63,948 nucleotides of DNA from contig JACZVC010000020.1 of the NCBI GenBank assembly GCA_022572885.1, positions 1-63,948 on the forward strand, in the 5' to 3' direction. Both the position numbers and the translations under genes were made by a program. Below are positions 16,634 to 26,035 of this stretch, one piece after another; the stretch's first letter is position 1; the number at the start of each line of letters is the position of its first letter. This stretch comes from Pseudomonadota bacterium (GTDB taxonomy: Bacteria; Pseudomonadota; Gammaproteobacteria; Steroidobacterales; MnTg04). The notes under the pieces are model-generated. The model saw nothing but the letters and a program-made list of their open reading frames with translations. It made no database searches and was not told the DNA's origin.

Positions 16634-17487
16634 GCGGCCTCCCCTCGGACCTTCGCCACAAACAAGTCGGCAACGCTAGGCGTACGAACGTCGCCGAGCT
16701 CGCTCAGCTTATCCTTTGCAATGCCGTCGTAAAGAAAAACGGAACGGCCAAAATCCTGGTGCTGATATACGGGCCGCAAGGATTCCGCCCGTTCCCGGTT
16801 ATCCGGGTGGACCGCCACTTCCACGAAATTTTCGGCCACCGCCTCCATGCTGGCGTCCAGGACGATGCGTCCCTTATTGATGAACAGCAGATCGGTGAGA
16901 ATGTACTCGATCTCCTCAACCTGGTGGGTGGTGATCAGGATGGTGCGTTTTTCGTCGAAATAATCCGACAGCAGCGCCCGATAAAAATCCTTTCGATAAA
17001 GGATATCCAGTCCCAGCGTGGGCTCGTCCAGAACCAGGAGTTTCGCGTCGATGGCCATGATCAGGGCCAGGTGAAGCTGCGTGACCATGCCCTTGGACAG
17101 CTGACCGACTTTCTTGTCCAGCGAAACATCGGTGCGGGAAAGGAAATCCAGCGCCCGGGAGCGATCGAACTTCGAGTGTATCGCGTCCATGAAATCCACG
17201 GCGTTGCTGACTTTCAGCCAGCGCGGCAATACGGCGACGTCGGCGACAAAACAAACATCCTGCATCAATAAATTACGCTGGCGATAAGGATCCAGGCCAA
17301 GCACTTTCAGCTCACCTTCGAAATTGGTCAGGCCCAGGATCGCCTTGAGAGCCGTGGTCTTGCCGGCGCCATTGGGCCCGATCAGCCCGACGATTCTTCC
17401 CTCTTCGATCGAAAAATCGGCTCCGTCCAGGGCACGGGTCTTGCCATAATTTTTGGTCAGCCCCCTGGCTTCGATGATGGCGCTCAT
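16630..17487 (-). CDS. ABC transporter ATP-binding protein
   Basis: 285 residues with Walker A GPNGAGKTT at about 37-45, a signature LSKGM in place of the canonical LSGGQ, Walker B LLVLDEPTLGLD and a switch His in ITTHQ. The length and the SKG-type signature match the YtrB/BcrA-like subgroup of exporter ATPases. It overlaps the GntR regulator upstream by four bases and the permease downstream by four bases, so all three are translated as a unit. It energises the neighbouring permease. Confidence 0.9.
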   Translation of the reverse strand: MSAIIEARGLTKNYGKTRALDGADFSIEEGRIVGLIGPNGAGKTTALKAILGLTNFEGELKVLGLDPYRQRNLLMQDVCFVADVAVLPRWLKVSNAVDFMDAIHSKFDRSRALDFLSRTDVSLDKKVGQLSKGMVTQLHLALIMAIDAKLLVLDEPTLGLDILYRKDFYRALLSDYFDEKRTILITTHQVEEIEYILTDLLFINKGRIVLDASMEAVAENFVEVAVHPDNRERAESLRPVYQHQDFGRSVFLYDGIAKDKLSELGDVRTPSVADLFVAKVRGEAA

Positions 17488-17876
17488 GATTCCTTGTCTC
17501 CCGCCTGTGCTTTGGCTTTTTTCTTGTCGGCTTTGTTCATCAGATCTTCCAGGCTAAGTCCGAGCCTGTCTATGCTGGCCACAACCAACGGCCATTCCTG
17601 ATCCAGAAATCTTTGTCTCTCATTTTTGAGTAACTTGGTTTTTGCTCCGGCGGTCACGAACATGCCAAGGCCACGCTTTTTCTCAACCAGGTCGTCGTCA
17701 ACCAGTTCCTGGTAACCTTTGAGCACAGTCAGCGGGTTGAGGCGGTATTCTGCGGCGACGTTTCTCACCGATGGCAAGGCATCGCCATCCTTGAGTACAT
17801 CCTCCAAAATCATCGCCACAACTTTGTCCCGCAACTGGCGATAAATGGGCTGATTGTCGTTCCAGTTTGGATCCAT
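17484..17876 (-). CDS. GntR-family (YtrA-type) transcriptional regulator
   Basis: 130 residues from the ATG at 17876 (AAGGCA upstream). The N-terminal winged helix has QPIYRQLRDKVV followed by GDALPSVRNVAAEYRLNPLTVLKGYQEL, the classic GntR helix-turn-helix, and EKKRGLGMFV in the wing. The effector domain is a short helical tail with a Lys-rich end, as in the YtrA subfamily, which usually represses its own operon with an ABC transporter. The gene overlaps the ATPase gene by four bases. Self-regulation of this operon is expected from the family; no operator was proven here. Confidence 0.88.
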   Translation of the reverse strand: MDPNWNDNQPIYRQLRDKVVAMILEDVLKDGDALPSVRNVAAEYRLNPLTVLKGYQELVDDDLVEKKRGLGMFVTAGAKTKLLKNERQRFLDQEWPLVVASIDRLGLSLEDLMNKADKKKAKAQAGDKES

Positions 17877-17977
17877 GTTTTCTGCCTTGTAGTCCTTGAG
17901 ACGTCCTTGCGCCTCGCCTCGGCCTATCGATTGCAACCAGAGACGAGCCTCATGGTTGCTGTATTTGCCAGCCGCAC

Positions 17978-18232
17978 TTATGGCTTATTCCCTTCACGAC
18001 GCTCCGCGACAAGCGCAGCGCCAGTAATCGTCAGCTGCTTTGCCTGCAGCAAAACATGATGCAAATCGTCCAGTTCTTCCATCGATGACTGAATCTGGAC
18101 CATGACCGGCTTTATCGCAGCGCTGGCGATTTCTGCCTCGTGAATCTGGCTGCCCACGAGCGCCAGGCCCATCATCGCGAACATCACCAGGCTGGCGGGA
18201 CTGCCGCGGTATCTGTTTGTCCAGGCGTTCAT
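17978..18232 (-). CDS. Small hypothetical membrane protein, first gene of the GntR-ABC operon
   Basis: 84 residues. One hydrophobic segment (about 12-28, SLVMFAMMGLALVGSQI) precedes a helical amphipathic tail (about 40-75). The ATG follows an AGGAACGG ribosome site. It lies 101 bases upstream of the GntR gene on the same strand and behind the presumed operon promoter (a TATAGT-like hexamer around 18300), so it is probably co-transcribed. I recognise no family; a small accessory subunit or membrane sensor of the transporter is possible. Confidence 0.55.
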   Translation of the reverse strand: MNAWTNRYRGSPASLVMFAMMGLALVGSQIHEAEIASAAIKPVMVQIQSSMEELDDLHHVLLQAKQLTITGAALVAERREGNKP

Positions 18233-18633
18233 GCCGTTCCTCCTGTGTCGGTAGTCGCTATGCGAAAAAAGCCCCTCTTGGTGCAGGGGTGTTGTACTCC
18301 ACTATAACACTACATATCCAAATTACAAGCAGCTGGCTCACTTGTTGTTAGAATTGGCTATTTATCTATATTAAACAAAGGCTTAGGTTTTCATTTTTTT
18401 TCCTCTGGGAATTTCCCCGATCCTGATCCGCAGTATTTTTCCGGTCAACTGGGGCAAAATCGACCCCTGTTTGCTGAGCTCGCCAACGGGAAGGGCCGCA
18501 GCAAATCGCAAACATTTTGAGCAATTTGGTCGCAGTTGCGACCGCACAGCTTGAAAATCGCGGGGCACCTATACATTGTGGACAAACCACCTTTTCCTGG
18601 CTGGCCAGGGTATGGGTTTGCGACATCCGGTGC

Positions 18634-18639
18634 TACAAT
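18634..18639 (+). promoter_or_regulatory. Candidate -10 element (TACAAT) for mdh
   Basis: TACAAT followed by a GC-rich discriminator lies 36 bases before the mdh start codon. No good -35 sits at 16-18 bases. The stretch 18233-18675 between the divergent operons otherwise shows no gene; it holds the A/T-rich segment 18290-18375 that probably contains the promoter for the minus-strand ABC operon. Confidence 0.3.
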
Positions 18640-18675
18640 CTGCGCCCGTTTTCGGCCGCAAAGAATGCAAACCAG

Positions 18676-19656
18676 ATGAAAGATCCTGTACGAATCAGTA
18701 TTACCGGCGCCGCCGGGCAAATCGGTTATCAACTGGCATTTCGCATCGCGTCGGGCCAGATGCTCGGTGTCGACCAGCCGGTCATCTTGCAACTACTGGA
18801 GATACCGCCGGCGATCGACGCTCTGAAAGGCGTGGAAATGGAGCTGCGCGATTGCGCCTTCGGGACTTTGCATGACGTGGTCTCGACAACCGACGCGGCG
18901 GTCGCTTTCAAGGAAGCCGATTACGCGGTTTTGGTCGGCGCAAAACCGCGCGGCCCGGGCATGGAGCGCAAGGACCTGTTGCTGGAAAACGCGAAAATAT
19001 TTTCTGCGCAGGGAAAAGCGATTAATAATCATGCCAGCCGCGATATCAGGGTGCTGGTGGTTGGCAATCCGGCCAACACGAATGCTTTGATAGCGCAAAA
19101 AAATGCGCCCGATCTGAGCCCGGCGAATTTTACCGCGATGACACGTCTCGATCACAACAGGGCGATGACCCAGCTGGCGGCAAAGACCGGCTCACACGTC
19201 AGCCAGATTCGGAAAATGACAATCTGGGGAAACCATTCGGCGACGCAATATCCAGATATTTTTCATTGTCAGATTAACGGTGAACCGGCCAGGGAAAAAG
19301 TCGACATGGCCTGGATCAGCGATGAATTTATTCCCACTGTCCAGCAACGCGGCGCCGCCATCATCAAGGCCCGGGGATTGTCCTCGGCCGCCTCGGCGGC
19401 GTCTGCCGCCATTGACCACATGCGTGACTGGATTCTTGGCTCGCCGGATGGCGACTGGGTCAGCATGGCTGTGCCCTCCAATGGCAGCTACGGGGTTGCC
19501 GAGGGCATTATTTATTCCTTCCCGGTAACGTGCGCTGACGGTATATACCGGATCGTGGGGGGTCTCGATATCAACGACTTCAGTCGCGAGAGGATGGACC
19601 AGACCGAGGCGGAACTGCGCGAGGAGCGCGACGGCGTCAAAGACCTGTTGAGCTAG
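18676..19656 (+). CDS. mdh: Malate dehydrogenase
   Basis: 326 residues, NAD-dependent oxidation of malate to oxaloacetate in the TCA cycle, cytoplasmic. The N-terminal nucleotide fold begins [10 protein letters not shown]. The substrate loop contains [14 protein letters not shown] with the two catalytic-site arginines, then [17 protein letters not shown] and the catalytic His in WGNHSATQ. The length and the [10 protein letters not shown] start place it with the cytosolic-type MDH found in many proteobacteria rather than the E. coli type. The ATG at 18676 is preferred because it begins right before the fold; the open frame upstream has no support. It is transcribed away from the ABC operon. 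Confidence 0.95.
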   Translation: MKDPVRISITGAAGQIGYQLAFRIASGQMLGVDQPVILQLLEIPPAIDALKGVEMELRDCAFGTLHDVVSTTDAAVAFKEADYAVLVGAKPRGPGMERKDLLLENAKIFSAQGKAINNHASRDIRVLVVGNPANTNALIAQKNAPDLSPANFTAMTRLDHNRAMTQLAAKTGSHVSQIRKMTIWGNHSATQYPDIFHCQINGEPAREKVDMAWISDEFIPTVQQRGAAIIKARGLSSAASAASAAIDHMRDWILGSPDGDWVSMAVPSNGSYGVAEGIIYSFPVTCADGIYRIVGGLDINDFSRERMDQTEAELREERDGVKDLLS

Positions 19657-19759
19657 GAGTCTGACCGCAAGCGCAGCCGGATTGACCCAAAGTAAACGCC
19701 ATTCCTCCCGTTTGCGGTATATTGCTTGTTAACCGTTTGTCGGATCGAGGACCACACGC

Positions 19760-22237
19760 ATGATGGCATTCATCTGGTTTCTGCTTTTTTTCGGTATCGC
19801 CGGCCTGTTGAGTTACCGGCGAGTATCGCTGCTGCTGTCTACCGCCATTTTCGGCCTGCTGCTGACCGCATATACCTATTTGGGTAATGGGGTGCTCCTG
19901 TGGAACCTGTTGCTGTGGGCTCTGTATTCGGCATTGTTATTTCTGAACATCAAGGCGTTGCGCCGGCCGTACCTGACCCGGCCGATGCTCAAGTTCTACC
20001 GCAAACTGGTTCCCAGTATGTCGGACACCGAACGGGAGGCGCTCGAAGCCGGTACGGTCTGGTGGGAAGGCGAGCTTTTCACCGGCATGCCCGACTGGGA
20101 CAAGCTGGAGAATTTGCCCGCGGCTAAACTGAGCAGGGAAGAACAGGCTTTTGTCGACGGCCCGACCGAGGAGCTCTGCCGGATGCTGGACGACTGGCAC
20201 ATTACCCATGAACGTGGGGACTTGCCGCCGGAGGTCTGGGAGTTCATCAAGAAAAACGGGTTTTTCGGGATGATAATCCCGAAAAAGTACGGGGGTCTCG
20301 AGTTTTCAGCTTATGGGCACTCCCAGGTCCTGATCAAGATAGGCAGCGTTTCGGCCACCGCCGTATCCACGGTGGCGGTACCGAATTCTCTGGGCCCTGC
20401 GGAGTTGCTGCTTCATTACGGTACGGATGAACAAAAAGAACGCTATCTGCCCGGCCTGGCGGCCGGCGATGAAGTTCCCTGTTTCGCCCTGACCAGCCCG
20501 CGCGCAGGATCGGATGCTGCGTCGATTCCCGATACCGGGATCATTGGCAAGGGCCAGTGGGAGGGCAAGGAAATCACCGGCATACTACTCAACTGGGACA
20601 AACGCTATATCACGCTGGCGCCGGTCGCCACCGTGCTTGGCCTCGCTTTCAAGCTTTATGATCCCGACCATATGATCGGTGAAAAAGAGGACCTCGGCAT
20701 CACCGCGGCCCTGATTCCGACCGCCACCGAAGGGGTGGTTATCGGGCGCCGGCACCTGCCGCTGAATAACCCGTTTCAGAACGGGCCTACCAGCGGGAAG
20801 GACGTATTCGTGCCGCTGGACTTCATCATCGGCGGACCCGAAATGGCTGGCCAGGGCTGGCGCATGCTGATGGAACAACTGGCGGTCGGCCGCTGTATAT
20901 CCTTGCCATCGAACACCACCGGCGGCGCAAAAGCCGCAGCCTATGCGACCGGAGCCTATGCCCGGATTCGCCAGCAGTTCAACCTCCCCATCGGGCGCTT
21001 TGAAGGCGTCGGCGAGGCTATCGCCAGGCTGACCGGCCTGACCTATATCATGGATGCGGGGCGCAGCGTCACGGCCGCGGCAGTGGGCGAAGGGGCAAAA
21101 CCATCGGTAGCCTCCGCTATCTTGAAATATCACTGCACCGAAATGGGGCGGGTTGTTGCCAACGATGCGATGGATGTTCATGGCGGCAAGGGCGTTTGCC
21201 TCGGCCCTTCGAACTACCTGGCCAGGGGCTGGCAGTCGGTCCCTATCGCCATCACCGTGGAAGGCGCGAACATCCTGACTCGCAGCCTGATTATTTTCGG
21301 CCAGGGCGCGATTCGCTGCCACCCGTATGTACTCAAGGAACTGGAGGCGGCGCGCAATGAAGACCTGGCCGAAGGGCTGAAGCAGTTCGACGAGGCTCTG
21401 TTCAGCCATATCGGTTTCGCCCTCAGTAATGCGGTTCGCAGCATCAGCCTGGCATTGACCAATGCCCGCTACACCGCGGTACCCGCCGAGGGAGCGACCC
21501 GGCGTTATTACCAGCACATAAACCGTTACAGCTCCGCGTTCGCGCTCGCCGCCGATTGGGCCATGCTGACACTGGGCGGCGACCTCAAGAAACGCGAGCT
21601 GCTGTCCGCACGGCTCGGTGATGTACTCAGCGCGACATTTCTCGCCTCGATGGTACTCAAGCATTACGAGAACCAGGGACGCCCGGCCGACGACCTTCCT
21701 ATCGTGACCTGGGCTTGTCGCCACTTGCTGTACACAGCTCAGGAACAGCTGCACAGCTTCCTGCGCAATTTCCCCAACCGTGGTGTTGCCACCATGCTGC
21801 GCTTCCTGATTTTCCCGCGCGGCCTGACATACAACGCACCCAGCGACAAGCTCGGCAACGAAGTGGCCGAACTGATGATCAGTCCCAGCATGGCCAGGGA
21901 AAGAGTTACCCATGGCATATACAAAACCGTTGAACCTGGAAATCCGCTGGGGATGCTGCAAAAGACCATGGAGATGGCGGTCGCAGCGGCGCCGGTGGAA
22001 AAGATGCTCAAGAAAGCGGTCAGGGAGGGGAAAATCAGCGCGCCGCATCCACTGGAACAAATTGAGCAAGCCGTCAGTCTTGGCGTGTTGAGCAAGGATC
22101 AGGCAAAGACACTTCGTCAACTGGATGAGGCGGTCATGGAAGTGGTGCGCGTGGATGATTTCGAGTCACACGAACTCGGCACACTCACCAGCGAACTGCA
22201 ATCCGCTATGGATCGGCCAAAGGACGCTGTCGCCTGA
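19760..22237 (+). CDS. fadE: FadE-type acyl-CoA dehydrogenase
   Basis: 825 residues, as long as E. coli FadE (about 814), which catalyses the first, FAD-dependent step of fatty acid beta-oxidation at the membrane. Residues 1-65 hold two or three hydrophobic segments that anchor the protein. The dehydrogenase core follows with FFGMIIPKKYGGLEFS, then CFALTSPRAGSDAASI, then DVHGGKGVCLGPSNYLARGW, plus the long C-terminal domain special to FadE. The start ATG (with a second ATG next to it) follows a GAGGACC site. The end overlaps or abuts the DUF4286-DUF3667 gene. No frameshift is visible. Confidence 0.93.
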   Translation: MMAFIWFLLFFGIAGLLSYRRVSLLLSTAIFGLLLTAYTYLGNGVLLWNLLLWALYSALLFLNIKALRRPYLTRPMLKFYRKLVPSMSDTEREALEAGTVWWEGELFTGMPDWDKLENLPAAKLSREEQAFVDGPTEELCRMLDDWHITHERGDLPPEVWEFIKKNGFFGMIIPKKYGGLEFSAYGHSQVLIKIGSVSATAVSTVAVPNSLGPAELLLHYGTDEQKERYLPGLAAGDEVPCFALTSPRAGSDAASIPDTGIIGKGQWEGKEITGILLNWDKRYITLAPVATVLGLAFKLYDPDHMIGEKEDLGITAALIPTATEGVVIGRRHLPLNNPFQNGPTSGKDVFVPLDFIIGGPEMAGQGWRMLMEQLAVGRCISLPSNTTGGAKAAAYATGAYARIRQQFNLPIGRFEGVGEAIARLTGLTYIMDAGRSVTAAAVGEGAKPSVASAILKYHCTEMGRVVANDAMDVHGGKGVCLGPSNYLARGWQSVPIAITVEGANILTRSLIIFGQGAIRCHPYVLKELEAARNEDLAEGLKQFDEALFSHIGFALSNAVRSISLALTNARYTAVPAEGATRRYYQHINRYSSAFALAADWAMLTLGGDLKKRELLSARLGDVLSATFLASMVLKHYENQGRPADDLPIVTWACRHLLYTAQEQLHSFLRNFPNRGVATMLRFLIFPRGLTYNAPSDKLGNEVAELMISPSMARERVTHGIYKTVEPGNPLGMLQKTMEMAVAAAPVEKMLKKAVREGKISAPHPLEQIEQAVSLGVLSKDQAKTLRQLDEAVMEVVRVDDFESHELGTLTSELQSAMDRPKDAVA

Positions 22238-22265
22238 TCACCTTGGCACACCTTGGCCGACTGAA

Positions 22266-23840
22266 TTGCAAGCTGCCGACAAACAACTGATTTACGAAGT
22301 CAGCCTGGACCTGGATCCGGACATCCAATCCGAGTACGACGCGTGGCTCGAAGATCACGTTGCCGAGATGCTGGCCATCCCCGGCTTTTTGTCGGCCGAG
22401 ATATCCCGTATCGATCCGCAAGAGGATCGACCTGACGACTGGCCACGGCGCTGTGTCCGCTACCGGGTCGCCAGCCAGGAAGTTTTCGACGACTATTTGC
22501 AAAGCCACGCGCCGCGAATGCGGGCGCTCGGCGTCGAAAAATTTGGCGATCGATTCCGTGCGCACCGGAGAATCCTCCGGGACCAGGCAACCTACCAGTC
22601 AGAGGCATCAGCGGCCGAAACGCCGGATTGCCCCAACTGCGGTACGCCGTTGCATGGTCAGTACTGCTGGCAATGCGGGCAACGCTCCCGGGTCCGCCTG
22701 ATCACCTTGTGGGAGCTGTTGCGGGACGCAGTGGGCGACTTGTTCGAGCTGGATTCGCGATTGTGGCGCAGCCTGAAACCCTTGCTGTTCAGACCGGGCC
22801 TCCTGACCAGCGATTATCTTGCCGGCCGGCGGGCGCGTTACATGCCGCCGTTTCGAATGTACCTGGTCCTGAGCATTATTTTCTTTCTGGTCTGGGGCCT
22901 GGACTCCGCTGGGTTCCGGGTTACCCCGGGTAACGAAGCTGCCAGTCAGGCCATCAGTGAGCGACTGAGCGTGCTCGAAGAATTGCAACAGCAGGATCCG
23001 GACCCGGCGCGACAAAAGCAAATAGCCCAGCTTAAAGCGGCGATGGCAATGTTGGACCGGGTCGATGGGGCAGATCAGCCCGTCGAGCAAGGGATGCGCA
23101 TGGTACTCGATGGCGGCAGCATTGAGACCGAAACAGGAACTGCCGGCATGGATGCCGTGTCCGGTGCATCACCCTACGAGGATGCTGTGCCCGCTGCATC
23201 GCCTTCCGAGGGCGCGGTCGATGAAGCACAGACGGAATCTATCGATGCAGGCGGACCGTTCGAATCCGCAAAGCCGGCGGCGGAAGTCGCCGAGACGGAT
23301 AACGAGAAAAGCAATAAGGGCTGGAAATGCGACAAGCTTGAATTCGACCTGGGCTGGGGCTGGTTGAACCAGCAGATCGGCGAACAAAAAATCCAGGCTG
23401 CCTGCAGGAAAATGGAGCAAGACGAGGGCGAGTCGTTTGGCAAGGCGATGCTCGACAACCTGCCGGCCATGATGTTTCTCTTCCTGCCCCTGCTGGCGCT
23501 TGCGTTAAAGGTGCTCTACGTCGGCAGCGGCCGTTACTACGTCGAACACCTGTTGTTCACCGTGCATTACCATGCTTTCTTTTTCCTGATCGTCACGCTG
23601 ACGATTTTCGTCCACGCCAGCGAGGAACTGCTGCACCTGCCCGATTGGCTGCTCGGAATATTCACGGCCGTCGTCGTTTTGTATATCCAGCCGGTTTATC
23701 TGTACAAGGCCTTGCGCAGGGTATATCAACAAGGTCATATTGCGACTTTTATCCGCTGGGCACTGCTCAGCGTCGCCTATATCGCAGCATTTTTTACGAC
23801 CATGGCGGTTACGCTAATTTATACGGCCCTGAACCTGTGA
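22266..23840 (+). CDS. DUF4286-DUF3667 fusion membrane protein
   Basis: About 524 residues if it begins at the TTG at 22266; ATG codons in the same frame at 22125 and 22155 lie inside fadE and would add residues that look non-coding. The N-terminal about 105 residues (LIYEVSLDLDPDI, PGFLSAEI, VRYRV, ending HRRIL) match DUF4286. A zinc ribbon follows, with Cys122-x2-Cys125 and Cys134-x2-Cys137, and then DUF3667 helices. A long acidic, low-complexity insert (about 250-360) separates the first membrane segment from a terminal group of about four transmembrane helices. The function is unknown; the fusion links a small cytoplasmic domain to a membrane protein. It is co-directional with fadE and the next gene. 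Confidence 0.8.
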   Translation: MQAADKQLIYEVSLDLDPDIQSEYDAWLEDHVAEMLAIPGFLSAEISRIDPQEDRPDDWPRRCVRYRVASQEVFDDYLQSHAPRMRALGVEKFGDRFRAHRRILRDQATYQSEASAAETPDCPNCGTPLHGQYCWQCGQRSRVRLITLWELLRDAVGDLFELDSRLWRSLKPLLFRPGLLTSDYLAGRRARYMPPFRMYLVLSIIFFLVWGLDSAGFRVTPGNEAASQAISERLSVLEELQQQDPDPARQKQIAQLKAAMAMLDRVDGADQPVEQGMRMVLDGGSIETETGTAGMDAVSGASPYEDAVPAASPSEGAVDEAQTESIDAGGPFESAKPAAEVAETDNEKSNKGWKCDKLEFDLGWGWLNQQIGEQKIQAACRKMEQDEGESFGKAMLDNLPAMMFLFLPLLALALKVLYVGSGRYYVEHLLFTVHYHAFFFLIVTLTIFVHASEELLHLPDWLLGIFTAVVVLYIQPVYLYKALRRVYQQGHIATFIRWALLSVAYIAAFFTTMAVTLIYTALNL

Positions 23841-23877
23841 AACAATTCCGCCACCTGATCCTCGCCGGGAGATACTC

Positions 23878-24300
23878 GTGATTGGCAGACCACATATTCT
23901 TTTTTTCGCCCTGTTACCGTTGATTGCGATCGCAGCCGATACCCCCCTGACCCCATCGAAGGAAGGCGCGACCGTGCGCATCATCTCGCCGGCTGACGGC
24001 GAGGATCTGGCCAGCCCGGTGACGATCGTATTCGGCCTGGCCGGGATGGGTGTTGCGCCCGCCGGTGTGGACAAAGCCGGTACCGGCCATCACCATTTGC
24101 TTGTCGATGCCCCCTTGCCACCGCTGGGGCAAGCGATACCATCGAACGAGAACTACCGGCATTTCGGCGGCGGACAGACCCAGGTCACGCTGGAACTCGA
24201 CCCGGGGGAACACACCTTGCAGCTATTGCTGGCCGACTATAAGCACATGCCTCATGAACCACCGGTCTACTCCGAAGTCATCAAGATCCACGTCCGCTAG
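23878..24300 (+). CDS. DUF4399 periplasmic protein
   Basis: 140 residues starting with GTG, with CGGGAGA upstream. A signal peptide (1-19, ending IAIAAD) leads to a single small beta-rich domain: VRIISPADGEDLASPVTIVFGLAGMGVAPAG, GTGHHHLLVD with three adjacent His residues that look metal-binding, and GEHTLQLLLADYKHMPH. This is the DUF4399 family, usually annotated as a rod-shape-related or unknown periplasmic protein. It follows the DUF3667 gene by 37 bases and ends an operon-like run. A decayed copy of its last 30 codons lies at 30941-31032, marking the far side of the accessory block that begins after this gene. Confidence 0.85.
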   Translation: MIGRPHILFFALLPLIAIAADTPLTPSKEGATVRIISPADGEDLASPVTIVFGLAGMGVAPAGVDKAGTGHHHLLVDAPLPPLGQAIPSNENYRHFGGGQTQVTLELDPGEHTLQLLLADYKHMPHEPPVYSEVIKIHVR

Positions 24301-24343
24301 CGGCGCACAGGTCGATTGACCCCGAACTGAACTGAAACACCGG

Positions 24344-24459
24344 TTTATTCCCGATCGGGAATAAACCTAGATGCCCAACCAATACACCGGAAAATATTAC
24401 CGAACGGGAATTTCTGGTTGCCAAATGACCGGATCCGGGATAATCTTACCGAGCGGTAA
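24344..24459 (+). promoter_or_regulatory. Three phased operators upstream of hipBA
   Basis: Three inverted repeats of the form TTnCCG-NN-CGGnAA occur at 24348-24361 (TTCCCGATCGGGAA, within a longer perfect palindrome 24344-24365), 24397-24410 (TTACCGAACGGGAA) and 24446-24459 (TTACCGAGCGGTAA). Their centres are spaced exactly 49 bases apart. A -10-like GATAAT at 24439-24444 and a TTGCCA at 24418-24423 lie between the second and third sites. HipB proteins bind several inverted repeats in their own promoter, so these are the expected operators. Confidence 0.75.
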
Positions 24460-24480
24460 CATTATTGGGAAAGCCAAAGC

Positions 24481-24705
24481 ATGTCAGTAACACCGGAGCA
24501 ACTGGGCCAGATTGTCAGAAAGACGCGCAAGGAAATGGGCGTCATACAGTCCGACCTTGCCCTCACATCGGGCACGGGCTTGCGTTTTATCAGCGATCTG
24601 GAAAACGGCAAACCAACCTGCCAGATCGGCAAAGTCTTGCAGGTCTTGCAGACCCTCGGAATCCGGATTGCGCTACAAACGCCATCGGGGAAAGGAGGGC
24701 GTTAG
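24481..24705 (+). CDS. hipB: HipB-like antitoxin / transcriptional repressor
   Basis: 74 residues with one helix-turn-helix of the Xre/HipB type: LGQIVRKTRKEMGVIQSDLALTSGTGLRFISDLENGKPTCQIGKVLQVLQTLGI covers all five helices. HipB dimers bind operator repeats, repress the operon and neutralise HipA by complex formation. Three matching inverted repeats lie immediately upstream. The stop is three bases before the hipA start, and the operon order antitoxin-toxin is standard. The C-terminal tail is short (SGKGGR), so any degradation signal is minimal. It sits at the start of an accessory block inserted between DUF4399 and dinB. Confidence 0.9.
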   Translation: MSVTPEQLGQIVRKTRKEMGVIQSDLALTSGTGLRFISDLENGKPTCQIGKVLQVLQTLGIRIALQTPSGKGGR

Positions 24706-24708
24706 TCG

Positions 24709-25947
24709 ATGGCCCGGACGCTAAACGTCTATCTTGACCGTGACCTGGTCGGGCACCTGATCCAGGACGATGGCGGTCAGATGCTGTTTGAATACGCCGA
24801 ATCCTGGCGCGATGACCCCGACACTATTGCCTTGTCCCGCTCCCTGCCAAAGCGGGAAGAGTCATTCAGGCAAAAGGAATGCCGGGGCTTTTTCGGCGGC
24901 ATATTGCCCGAAGAAGGCAATCGAAGGACCATCGCGAAAATTCTCGGCATAAGCGCCAAAAACGATTTTGCGATGCTGGAACAAATCGGCGGAGAATGCG
25001 CGGGCGCGGTGACCTTCCTCCCCGAGGGCACTGCACCACCCGGGGACGACGATCGCTATCGCGAACTGGATGAGACAGAGCTTGCCAAAATACTGCGCGA
25101 ACTGCCGCGCCGCCCGCTGATGGCCGGCGAGGATGGCATCCGGCTCTCACTGGCCGGCGCACAGGACAAAATCGCCGTTCGCCTCGATAAAGGCAAGATT
25201 TCGATTCCGCGGGGCAGCGCGCCCAGCTCCCATATCCTGAAACCGGCTATCGCGACTTTTGCGGGCGTGGTCTTCAATGAAGCCTTCTGCCTGGCGCTGG
25301 CCAGAGAAATCGGGCTCGACGCGGCCCCTGCAACTATCGCCCGCACGGAAGACATCGACTATCTTCTGGTTGAACGCTTTGACCGGCATCCAGGTGAGGA
25401 AGACAGGATTGCGCGCTTGCATCAGGAGGATTTTTGTCAGGCGCTCGGGATTCCCTCGGAAATCAAATATCAGGGCGAAGGCGGTCCCTCGCTGGCTGAC
25501 TGCTTCACTTTGCTGCGCGAGACGTCGAACGCGCCGGTAGTTGATCTTCGGGCCTTGCTGGATGCCGTGCTCTTCAACCTCATCATCGGCAACCATGACG
25601 CCCATGCGAAGAATTTCTCCCTGCTTTATCTGCCGGACCGTAGCATGCGGCTTGCTCCGCTCTATGACCTGGTCTGCACAGTGTTCTATCCGGAACTCAC
25701 GAAAAAGATGGCGATGAAAATCGGCGGGGAAGGAAAATCCAACCTGGTATTGCCGAAGCACGTTGCAAGATTCGCAAAAGATGCCGGGCTGGCAGTGCCG
25801 CTGACTCTTGCCCGGGTTGCCGCACTGGCAAAAGCAATCTCGGCAGCGATTCCAAATATCGAGAAACCGCACGAGATTTCTGAACAAGTCGCTGCGCTCA
25901 TCGTCGAACGCGCCGAAAGCTTTGTCCACCGTTTCAAGAAAGCGTAA
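24709..25947 (+). CDS. hipA: HipA-like serine/threonine kinase toxin
   Basis: 412 residues. HipA kinases phosphorylate translation factors (glutamyl-tRNA synthetase in E. coli) and cause growth arrest and persistence. The N-subdomain has the LYLDRDLVGHL-like start and FFGGILPE. The regulatory loop RLSLAGAQDK (145-154, Ser147) matches the autophosphorylated Ser150 site of E. coli HipA. Catalytic residues are visible: Asp297 in NHDAHAKNF and Asp320 in LYDLV. All key motifs are intact, so it is probably active. Start ATG at 24709, with the hipB end providing GGAGGGCG as ribosome site. Its downstream neighbour is a transposase relic. Confidence 0.92.
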   Translation: MARTLNVYLDRDLVGHLIQDDGGQMLFEYAESWRDDPDTIALSRSLPKREESFRQKECRGFFGGILPEEGNRRTIAKILGISAKNDFAMLEQIGGECAGAVTFLPEGTAPPGDDDRYRELDETELAKILRELPRRPLMAGEDGIRLSLAGAQDKIAVRLDKGKISIPRGSAPSSHILKPAIATFAGVVFNEAFCLALAREIGLDAAPATIARTEDIDYLLVERFDRHPGEEDRIARLHQEDFCQALGIPSEIKYQGEGGPSLADCFTLLRETSNAPVVDLRALLDAVLFNLIIGNHDAHAKNFSLLYLPDRSMRLAPLYDLVCTVFYPELTKKMAMKIGGEGKSNLVLPKHVARFAKDAGLAVPLTLARVAALAKAISAAIPNIEKPHEISEQVAALIVERAESFVHRFKKA

Positions 25948-26035
25948 ACCGGAACCGGACAATCTATTTGCCGGCCAAACGCTACCGCGTTGTCAGCTAC
26001 CGATATGGGTATCTGCCACAGGCAGCCGTACGTTC

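Noticed and set aside
20585-22120. 511-codon open frame antisense to fadE
   Set aside because: It lies entirely within fadE in a GC-rich region, where stop codons are rare on the opposite strand. No start site, domain or signal peptide supports it.
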